Assembly (NCBI GenBank): GCA_026874595.1
Contig: CM049308.1
Location: 95,590,624 to 95,654,623, forward strand
Length of the DNA: 64,000 nt
Direction of reading: 5' to 3'
DNA from: Sipunculus nudus
Lineage: Eukaryota > Annelida > Sipuncula > Golfingiida > Sipunculidae
Made by a program: the position numbers and the translations under genes. Under the pieces are notes generated by a model. It saw nothing but the letters and a program-made list of their open reading frames with translations. It was not told the origin of the DNA and searched no databases. Positions within the stretch are counted from its first letter, which is position 1, and each line of letters begins with the position of its first letter. Below, piece after piece: positions 11,855 to 24,479 of this stretch.

Positions 11855-14800
11855 TTAAATAACTTCATTCTTTCCAGTTGGTGTCGCCGTCACCGGCCCT
11901 GACACGCTGTAAGCTGGTGCCCATGCTCCTGCCTCTAGCGCTCCCTGGTGGCTGGCATTGCCAGTCGGGTTTGACGGTGCCGGGTTTGCGAACACCACAG
12001 TTGTAACATGGGGCTCTGTGAATATACAAGTCAGTAAAAATGTCAATGAATAGACTCTGATAAGGTTGCATTTTGAAAAAAAAAGAATTTCCTGTATACT
12101 TTACATCTACCTTTTATACACCTTTCATTTTTCACACACCTTTCAGCCGGCAATTAACCTTTTAGAACATATCATTCTTGCAATCTTTTCAACCGTTAAA
12201 ACGTGACATGTTACACCGACACTTTGGTCTACATGACCATATCATATCTACATATTGGTCTACACGATCATTTCACCTACAGATTGGTCTAGACGATCAT
12301 GTCACACCTACAGATTGGTCTACACGATCATATCACACCTACAGACTGGTTTACACGATCATATCACACCTACAGATTGGTCTTCACGATCATATCACAC
12401 CTACAGACTGGTTTACACGATCATATCACACCTACAGACTGGTTTACACGATCATGTCACACCTACAGACTGGTTTACACGATCATATCACACCTACAGA
12501 TTGGTCTACACGATCATATCACACCTACAGATTGGTCTACACGATCATATCACACCTACAGATTGGTCTACACGATCACATCACACCTACAGACTGGTTT
12601 ACACGATCATATCACACCTACAGATTGGTCTACACGATCATATCACACCTACAGATTGGTCTACACGATCATATCACACCTACAGACTGGTTTACACGAT
12701 CATATCACACCTACAGACTGGTCTTCACGATCATATCACACCTACAGACTGGTCTTCACGATCATATCACACCTACAGACTGGTTTACACGATCATATCA
12801 CACCTACAGATTGGTCTTCACGATCATATCACACCTACAGACTGGTTTACACGATCATATCACACCTACAGACTGGTTTACACGATCATGTCACACCTAC
12901 AGACTGGTTTACACGATCATATCACACCTACAGATTGGTCTACACGATCATATCACACCTACAGATTGGTCTACACGATCATATCACACCTACAGATTGG
13001 TCTACACGATCATATCACACCTACAGACTGGTGTACACGATCATATCACACCTACAGATTGGTCTACACGATCATATCACACCTACAGATTGGTCTACAC
13101 GATCATATCACACCTACAGACTGGTTTACACGATCATATCACACCTACAGACTAGTCTTCACGATCATATCACACCTACAGACTGGTTTACACGATCATA
13201 TCACACCTACAGACTGGTTTACACGATCATGTCACACCTACAGACTGGTTAACACGATCATATCACACCTACAGATTGGTCTACACGATCATATCACACC
13301 TACAGATTGGTCTACACGATCATATCACACCTACAGATTGGTCTACACGATCATATCACACCTACAGACTGGTTTACACGATCATATCACACCTACAGAT
13401 TGGTCTACACGATCATATCACACCTACAGATTGGTCTACACGATCATATCACACCTACAGACTGGTTTACACGATCATATCACACCTACAGACTGGTTTA
13501 CACGATCATATCACACCTAAAAACTGGTCTTCACGATCATATCACACCTACAGATTGGTCTACACGATCATATCACACCTACAGACTGGTCTTCACGATC
13601 ATATCACACCTACAGATTGGTCTTCACGATCATATCAGACCTACAGATTGGTCTACACGATCATATCACACCTACAGACTGGTTTACACGATCATATCAC
13701 ACCTACAGATTGGTCTACACGATCATATCACACCTACAGATTGGTCTACACGATCATATCACACCTACAGATTGGTCTACTCGATCATGTCACACCTACA
13801 GACTGGTCTTCATACAGACTGGTCTACACGATCATATCACACCTACAGACTGGTTTACACGATCATGTCACACCTACAGACTGGTTTACACGATCATATC
13901 ACACCTACAGTTTGGTCTTCACAATCATGTCACACCTACAGATTGGTTTACACGATCATGTCACACCTACAGATTGGTCTACACGATCATGTCATACCTA
14001 CAGATTGGTCTACACGATCATATCACACCTACAGATTGTTCTACACGATCATGTCACACCTACAGATTGGTCTTCACAATCATATCACACCTACAGATTG
14101 GTCTTCACGATCATATCACACCTACAGAGTGGTCTTCACGATCATATCACACCTACAGAGTGGTCTACACGATCATATCACACCTACAGACTGGTTTACA
14201 CGATCATGTCACACCTACAGACTGGTTTACACGATCATATCACACCTACAGATTGGTCTACACGATCATATCACACCTACAGATTGGTCTACACGATCAT
14301 ATCACACCTACAGATTAGTCTACACGATCATATCACACCTACAGACTGGTTTACACGATCATATCACACCTACAGATTGGTCTACACGATCATATCACAC
14401 CTACAGATTGGTCTACACGATCATATCACACCTACAGACTGGTTTACACGATCAATTACACACCTACAGACTGGTCTTCACGATCATATCACACCTACAG
14501 ACTGGTTTACACGATCATATCACACCTACAGACTGGTTTACACGATCATGTCACACCTACAGACTGGTTTACACGATCATATCACACCTACATATTGGTC
14601 TACACGATCATATCACACCTACAGATTGATCTACACGATCATATCACACCTACAGATTGGTCTACACGATAATATCACACCTACAGACTGGTTTACACGA
14701 TCATATCACACCTACAGATTGGTCTACACGATCATATCACACCTACAGATTGGTCTACACGATCATATCACACCTACAGACTGGTTTACACGATCATATC

Positions 14801-17800
14801 ACACCTACAGACTGGTTTACACGATCATATCACACCTACAAACCGGTCTTCACGATCATATCACACCTACAGATTGGTCTACACGATCATATCACACCTA
14901 CAGACTGGTCTTCACGATCATATCACACCTACGGATTGGTCTTCACGATCATATCAGACCTACAGATTGGTCTACACGATCATATCACACCTACAGACTG
15001 GTTTACACGATCATATCACACCTACAGATTGGTCTACACGATCATATCACACCTACAGATTGGTCTACACGATCATATCACACCTACAGATTGGTCTACA
15101 CGATCATGTCACACCTACAGACTGGTCTTCATACAGACTGGTCTACACGATCATATCACACCTACAGACTGGTTTACACGATCATGTCATACCTACAGAC
15201 TGGTTTACACGATCATATCACACCTACAGATTGGTCTACACAATCATGTCACACCTACAGATTGGTTTACACGATCATGTCACACCTACAGATTGGTCTA
15301 CACGATCATGTCACACCTACAGATTGGTCTACACGATCATATCACACCTACAGATTGTTCTACACGATCATGTCACACCTACAGATTGGTCATCACGATC
15401 ATATCACACCTACAGATTGGTCTTCCCGATCATATCACACCTACAGAGTGGTCTTCACGATCATATCACACCTACAGAGTGGTCTACACGATCATATCAC
15501 ACCTACAGACTGGTCTACACGATCATATCACACCTATAGACTGGGTTACAACGATCATATCACACCTACAGACTGGTTTACACGATCATGTCACACCTAC
15601 AGATTGGTCTACACGATCATGTCACACCTACAGACTGGTCTACACGATCATATCACACCTACAGATTGGTCTACACGATCATATCACACCTACAGACTGG
15701 TCTTCACGATCATATCACATCTACAGATTGGTCTTAACGATCATATCACACCTACAGATTGGTCTACACGATCATATCACACCTACAGATTGGTCTACAC
15801 GATCATATCACACCTACAGACTGGTTTACACGATCATATCACACCTACAGACTGGTCTTCACGATCATATCACACCTACAGATTGGTCTTCACGATCATA
15901 TCACACCTACAGATTGGTCTTCACGATCATATCACACCTACAGATTGGTCTACACGATCATATCACACCTACAGATTGGTCTACACGATCATTTCACACC
16001 TACAGATTGGTCTACACGATAATTTCACACCTACAGATTGGTCTACACGATCATTTCACACCTACAGATTGGTCTACACGATCATATCACACCTACAGAT
16101 TGGTCTACACGATCATATCACACCTACAGATTGGTCTACACGATCATATCACACCTACAGATTGGTCTACACGATCATATCACACCTACAGATTGGTCTA
16201 CACGATCATATCACACCTACAGATTGGTCTACACGATCATATCACACCTACAGATTGGTCTACACGATCATATCTCACCTACAGATTGGTCTACATAATC
16301 ATTTCATCTACCGATTGGTCTACACAATCATGTCACACCTACAGACTGGTCTACACAATCATATCACACCTACAGACTGGTCTACACGATCATATCACAC
16401 CTACGGATTGGTCTACACGATAATGTCTGACCTACAGATCATTGCTCAGTGAGATCAGGACACACACAGTGTCTATTTTCCGTGACAGCTGGACATCTTA
16501 CCTTCAACCATTCTGCGGTAGGGTTTCTTTCTACAACAGCAGTAACAGCAACAGCAACCACAGACGCTGATCAGCAGCAGCAGCCCTCCCCCAGCAGCTC
16601 CCAGGTGCCACCACTTGACACTGAGGATACAATTAATGATGTTACATAAACAAACATATAGCCAGTACATGCAAATTACTTCATTGATTTCGGGGCGTGT
16701 TTGTAGCCGAGACCAATTGCTCTAAAGGGTCGTTCATAACTATTAGGGGCGTCAATATAGGGGGATAGGGGTATTAACCTCCCCCCCCCCCCCCCCGCTA
16801 TTAAGCAAGGGGTGGGGGGGGGGGGGCTGTTTAATGTAATCACCCACCCCACTATTTAGAGAATAGTATTTTCATATTGCAAATGAAATATATTAATAAA
16901 TAGAATTATAGACTTTGTTTCCATTTATGATTTTACCAGTCTTTATACATTTTAATAACTTATTTTATAAATGTAATATATATGAAATGTGTCATACAGA
17001 TGATAAACATATATATAAATATATGTGTGTGTGTGTGTGCGCGTGCGACCCATCCCCCTATCCACCCTGGAAGATAAATTGTCGCCACTGACACTTATCC
17101 GTTTTTCCATTCCACACCCACACCCGCTTCTGTCAACCGTCATCCGTAAAATTGAAGTCAATAAACATACATGGTACACTCACACCTACCCGCTTCCGCA
17201 CCCGCTCTCACATCACCGTCCGCACAAATCAGTTTGAGACTGATTCACGACGGAAGCGAACGACGGGTGCGGAAGGGAAACTCATACAATCGGGGATATT
17301 CTGGAATGTGTCTTCCCTTTGGTAGGGAATGCCATAATCGGTTGAATGCCGATAAGTTTCTCTGTAAACTTGCAAGTGTATGTTTTATAACATTTATTTT
17401 CAATTTATATAGGCCAGAACAACTAAGATTCCTCACATTAAACATCAAAGTGCAATGCCCACAAACACCGAACACTATAGTCAGCTCACAAACACCGCAC
17501 ACTATAGTCAGCTCACAAACACCGCACACGAAGGTCTGCTCACAAACACCGCACACGAAGGTCTGCTCACAAACACCGCACACGAAGGTCTGCTCACAAA
17601 CACCGCACACGAAGGTCTGCTCACAAACACCGCATACTGTACTTTGCTCACAAACAACGCACACTATATCTGCTCACAAACACCGCACACTATAGTCTGC
17701 TCGGAAACACTGCACACTATAGCCTGTTCAAAAACACCGCACACTATAGTCTGTTCACAAACACCGCACACTATAGTCTGTTCATAAACACTACACACTA

Positions 17801-20560
17801 TAGTGTGTTCTTAAAACACCGCACACTATAGTCTGTTCCACTGTAGGGCGCCCATTAAAATTGGTTAATATTTTATTTAACTAAAATCCAGAAAGTAAGC
17901 TGAATGGGGGCACGAGGCATCGGCCTATTCAACCAGAACGAAACCAAATAAATACCTGGAAAAATATTTGAGTGATTCATTTAACTCAATCTCTGTAAAA
18001 ACAGTCTTTTACAAAAACTTAACATATTGATGAAGGCCAAGGTCACTGGTTACATGCTCAAACAACTAAATTTAGAAGTTGGTGATCGGTTGTTGAGTGT
18101 CATAAATATTCTACAAAATGTAATTGTCACGGTCTCAGTGAGGCTGCCAATCCATGACAGAGGCCATGTCAATTTGCCAACAGATTCAGAAGAAACAAAA
18201 GGTTGCAAAATATAAATTTAAGTTTTTGATATGCACCATGTGGCCCTTATTAACTCCTGGTACTTGCCAATATAGCTTCAGATATTCTTGAATTTATTCT
18301 TTAGTATTAAATTTTATATGATTTCAGAATCCCTATAACAACAGACGCACCAAAAATTGGCGATCCTGAAACCTGCTTCACAGAGATTGGCGTTGCAATA
18401 GTCGTTATTACAAGCGCATGCTCGGGCGTCCATCTTGTCCACTCCACCCTCACTCAGGATCTTGGCCAGGAATGAGGCGGCTTTCAAAACCCCTCTAGTG
18501 GTGCGGTCGTTGGTTGTGCAGCCATCAGCAGACTTGGGGAAGCAGTCACGGAATAAAAGCCGGGTCGTCACCTTGCCAGCCACTGAGGACGGAGAGCGAA
18601 AACGTGAATTCAAATCAGTGTCAATAACGTTATAGACTAAATGTATCTGGTACCAGACAACTCTTCAATAGAGAAAAAAAAGAAAAGTCAATGGTTTGGT
18701 TGGTTCTATAACCATTATGCCAGATGGCATTAAAAACCATTTTCTGCATGTTAAGCATAATCTAAAACATATCTCACGGTATTGGTCAAATATTTTAACA
18801 TGTGGCTAATCATAGACATGGTATCCAAATGCTTGTTTGGGACTGCTTGGAGGGGTAAATTTTATTCTTTCGGAAAAGGATTATGGGAAAATGAGATACT
18901 AAATTCCACAATTTTCTTGGCCTTGTTTGGTTGTAGAAAGGACAGTCTTTCAAGTAAAAAAATCTCAAAATTTATATTTAAAGCAGTGCGAAAGAGGGCC
19001 AGACTAGGACATTTATAGATGTTACACAAGAAAAGTAAATACAGTCAAGTGACCTAAAGTTCCAAGTCAGGAATATTTTGTTTACTTAACGTTTCTTATA
19101 CAACCACAATCTACAATCAGTTTCACAACGTTATTGTAAGCTCATATCACTAATTTGTAAGCCTCTGTTTATCCTGTATGTTAAAATATTAACAGTTGGC
19201 TGCTTACGTGGAACATTGAAGGTGACAGACCCAGCATAATAGCCACATGACTCGTTCTCGCTGCACTCCTTTGTCTCCGACGGATTAAACTCACAAGTTC
19301 CGTCTCTCTTTCCTTCGAAGAGGTTTTTGATGAAAGAATTGTCCGAGTTGATCTCGGCGTCAGCGCAGGTGTAACACTCAAGGGCGTCCCCTATAAATAG
19401 ACACTCGTAATAATATACACATCGCCTAACAAATAAGCAAACAGAATTAAAACCTTTTATTAAAAAGATCCCCTGAAACTTAGACAGTTTAGGAGGCGTA
19501 TTTTATTTTGTTTCAAAGTGGGTGGCCATTGAAATTTCTCAGTCTTTTCATAAACTGGCAGATATCGAGTCATCTACATAGTGAAAGGAAGGTATTGGAG
19601 CCCTCCCCAGAAGATGTGTTTAACTAGGCGGGAAAGGTTATGATTACCACTTCTGGACTTCTCTGAAACTAAACTACATTAACTGTGATGATAGACCATG
19701 GGCCAGGAAATAAAAACCTCCACCCCCCCCCCCCCCCTTGTGAATTTTTGCGACCATCTAATTTTCTTCCTGTATACATGTATTTTTCCTTTTTCAGGTG
19801 TTTAAAACATATAAAAGTGACAAACACCCTAAAATCAAATTTTACAGCGTACTAATTTTTTAAATATTATTCTGGGGCGAATTTACTACAAGATACTTAC
19901 TATATCGTTGAACTTGCATCATTTTGTCATCAATGGAATTGGAAGAATATTAACTGCATAATGATTTACAATTTTATCAGAAAAAGTAATTCTATTTCCT
20001 TTTTGTGCCCCTGCCTCTTTTTTTCTAAAAGGAAAGACATTTTTGCAGACGTTCTTTGTTCCACACGCACATTTGTAAGATTTAGGCACATCATTTGATC
20101 AGAACTTGTTTAATACCTTCATTTTACATGCCTGCCCTCTGAATTTAATATGCAGACATGTTTTTGTCTCACCCATTACGTTCCCACACGTGTCCTACCC
20201 GTAACGTGTCCCACACGTAAACTCTAAGAAAAAATGTTCTTGATGGTACTTTTAAGAACCGACCTGGTTATAACATGTATCACCCGTGGCATGACAAAGA
20301 ATATTGCTTTCTTAATATTTAATAAGAATTAACAACTCATTTCATATTAACTTTAATGGCATTTTCTTTCACAACTTTCAAAGCTAAAACATTTCTCTTA
20401 TAATGTGTTTTTAGGCCTTTTGAAGTTTTGATGACAGATGTCTTAATAAATCGGCTGATAAAGCCATATGACACTGAAGGTTACACCCAAGGCAGGAATG
20501 TTCATAATGGTTACAATAACGTTGTGGATGCCAAAAAGAAAATATTAAATGGAGAGAAAT

Positions 20561-20608
<48 letters not shown>

Positions 20609-23600
20609 CATAAAAAAGCCTTGACATGTGCACGATCAAAAAAGCATCCCTCAAATAGGCACTGGATGAACTGCCCAATAGTGATCACAGAAAAATAAAC
20701 ACCGATAAAGCTTCTGTAGCAAAGTACCAGACTATTAGATGGAAGACTAATAAATGGGAGAATGGCTACGGTAAAGATACACAGAAACTCCATTATAAAC
20801 TAGATATTTCTTGGCACCGCAGGTGCCATAGTATCCCCAGACAATTAATCCCCCCCCCCCCCTTTAAGAATAGGCCCCCCCCATCTTCAGCAACAATTAA
20901 TATCAGACCACACTCATAGAAAAGGTCACTGTCATAGAAAAGGTCATGACCAGAATTTCAATATTCATCATCCCATAACCCATGTCTATGTATATGCATA
21001 ATATAAAAGAAATCTGTCCATTAGTTTTTTACTTATAATGCTCACAGTACTGTTAAGTGGCAATGATTGGGTATTAAACGGCACGAAAACAAGTAAAAGA
21101 ATAACAGGTGGCGCTATCAGTTTCTGGTACTTGACAACACTATCCAAGATATTCGGTCAAGTAGATTTTTGGACCAATTCATGCATCCCTTATTGAGACA
21201 TTAATGATTTTGTGTGATTTTCACCATATATGGCAATATTCAAGGTCACGGCCACTCTCATAGGAAAGGTCATGACCCCAATTTAAATAAACATCATCCC
21301 ATAACCCATATCTATGTACATGCATAATATGAAAGAAATCTGTCTATTAGTTTTTGACTTATAATGCTCACAGTACTGTTAAGTGGCAATGATGGGGGTA
21401 TTAAACGGCACGATAACAAGTAAAAGAATAACAGGTGGTGCCACCTGTTTCCGGTACATGACAATACTATCCAAGATCTTCGGTCAAATTGATTTTTGGA
21501 CCAATCCATGCATCCCTTATTGAGACATTAATGATTTTGTGTGATTTTCACCATATATGGCAATATTCAAGGTCACGGCCACTCTCATAAGAAAAGTCAT
21601 GACCCCAATTTAAATAAACATCATCCCATAACCCATATCTATGTATATGCATAATATGAAAGAAATCTGTCTATTAGTTTTTGACTTATAATGCTCACAG
21701 TACTGTTAAGTGGCAATGATGGGGGTATTAAACGGCACGATAACAAGTAAAAGAATAACAGGTGGCGCCACCAGTTTCTGGAACAGGACAACCCGATCCA
21801 TGATCTTCCATCAACTTAATTTTGGGATCAATCCATGCAAGATTTCTTGAGATATTAAAAAAATTGTGTGATTTTCCCCAAAATTGGACCTATTCAAGGT
21901 CAAGGACACTCTCCTAGTCAAGGTCATGACCTCATTTTAAATAGGCGTCGTCCTGTCACCCATATCTATACATATACCAAGTTTGGTAATGATCCGTGAA
22001 ATATTTTTTGAGTTATCGCGCCAGCAAGATTAATATTCGGCGATGGCGGTGGCGGCGGCGGGACCGGTATGAAAACATAGTATCCCCCGACTTTGTCTGG
22101 GGATACAATGAATTAAAGGAAATGTTGTGGAATATATTTACTTGTTTATCACTAATTAACCTCAAATTGTATGTTCTAAACTTCGAAATACTTAAAATGA
22201 GGTATGTAGTATTGAGGTATTAATATACACTGTATACCTGTTAACCGTAATAAACAGTCAATGGTATCTATATATTAATAGCGTAAGGCGATTTTTGTAA
22301 TTTTCCGTATCTTCTCTGATACCACCGTACGGATTGCCGTGATTTTCGACATACACATGCTCCGGGTTTGTCCGAAGAGATTCCACCCACTTTATTTGCA
22401 ATATTTGCGTATTACTTGCATAATTAATAATTTTAATATTTGCTCCCCCGCGGGCGCCTATTTTCTTTGTGTCTCCGGGCCCGGTAACACAATTGCCATA
22501 GAGTGTATAATGCCGGGACAGAGTTTTACTCCGGGGGCCCTATCTAGGGTTTTCGTACAATTTGCGGTTACCGGCCCGAAATAATCGCCACCGGCAATCC
22601 CTTCTCAAAAGGGGGATCTTTGAAAGAATTGTTTTGCAGGCCTTCCTGCGACGGGGGGTCGCACGAGGACTCCTACCTGCGACCCCCCACACATGACCTG
22701 ATATGCTTGAGTGCACATCAACCGGGTCGCGGAATCCGTGATGGTTAAACAGCGCACACGCGGTCGCACGAAGTCCAGGGCTTTGCATGCGATTGAGATG
22801 CTTGACAAATATTCACAAACATATGCATATGTAGACCTACTATGTAACAGATGAAAAGAAAATGTTAACCAAATTCACGTCGTGGTTGGTACAGTGTGAT
22901 GTGTACACGTGTGGATTTGTAAAAGTTGTAAACATTATGACTTAAAATGTTTTGATTATCGAGATTTTTTCTCATTACTACATTTACGAATGTATAATTC
23001 CCGTAAAAAATGTAGATTTAATACGATTATACTGTTATTTGTCTCTTTTATATCCATATGACATCTCATTCAATAATGTTTATGTAATACTCTTTATTTT
23101 TAAAGACTTATATTCTTTCATTCAGTATGTATGCTTATTGCGTATAAGCCATGGCCATAATTGTTATTATTTTCACAAATAAAACTGGTATTTTTGCATT
23201 CTTTTCTTAGTTATATTCCATGGGCGGTTTCTTTTGTGTGTAATTGTGATATTGTTGATCAGTTTCTCATGTCTCATGGTACATGTGTTGGTACTATTTG
23301 TTAAAGACCCCGACCACATGTTAGGCACTTGCTTTGGGCGAAGGTGTGCGACTGTACGCTGTTCCGAAATATGTTCCGAACGCTGTTCCAAAAGATTTTT
23401 ATCCACAACACCATACATATAATGGATATATATATTAAAAGCGTAACGCGATTTTTGTGATTTTCCGTATCTCCGGTGGATTTCCGATACCACCGTATGG
23501 ATTGTTGTGTTCGCCCCAAACCGTGCGTATAGCACGGGTGGTTGCTAGTATATATGAGATGGTCTACTGAATTTCATAATTAATTGCACAATTTAAATTA

Positions 23601-24052
23601 AATGGTGAATACTTTAAATTGCTTCATAGACTGTATAAATAAGCGTATTTTTAGCAGTTCATTCAAAGAGATACAATGATGTAGCCATACAATGTTATTT
23701 TTAATTAACTGCTGCAACTTATCAGGTTAAAGAATGACTGTGCAAATTCCATTTTTAGAGCATATTTTACCCATTTGCCTTTGTCCGAACCGTAACGGGA
23801 CCTCCATAAATTTTCTATTGCAAAATTTGCCAAATTCCTTATATTATTATGCATTTATGAAGAAAAGAACTGTGCTTTGATGATTTTTAATAGTCCATGG
23901 TATAATTTTTGTCACTTATTTTATTGTCTTATTAATGTATACCATTGGCGGCGAAACAAAATTTTCGTTGTGGGGCCCAATAGTAGATATATATATATAT
24001 ATATATACACATATTTATAAAATATATATTATTCATATATATATATTTATAC

Positions 24053-24092
<40 letters not shown>

Positions 24093-24423
24093 GTATGTAT
24101 ATCAGGGCCAAAGGCAACCCAAATGGCAGGGAGCCTGAAGCGGATACGAGGGGGAAATCCACGAGGGGGGAGGGTGTGGGAGGGGGTGTCCTCCCTCGGT
24201 GTGGAAAATTTTGAAAAAAAAACTGTATGTATACTACTGCATTCTTGTGCATTTTTGCTGTCATTTATTGGTCAATGCTTACATAGTAAAACAGTACCTC
24301 CTTGTTAAGAGATTGTTATTTGTCTGGCAATAGATGCATTTTGACACAGAATATCAACTTTGGCTGCGGCCATGTATTTATGGTACTCCAAGTACTGGGG
24401 GCGCAAAGCGCCCGAGCGGAGGA

Positions 24424-24479
<56 letters not shown>

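Noticed and set aside
12219-16437. CRISPR-like array
   Set aside because: Repeats follow each other directly with no unique spacers, and the sequence is clearly eukaryotic. The same applies to the 26, 27 and 46 bp arrays.
12178-16452. Frames of 221 to 1058 codons on the plus strand
   Set aside because: All are read from the 31 bp minisatellite, open in every forward phase because the unit has no stop. They differ only by phase, and the block lies in an intron on the other strand.
17171-17787. Frames with TPHTKVCSQ-type repeats on both strands
   Set aside because: These come from the 27 bp minisatellite in intron 3 and share no conserved features with a protein family.
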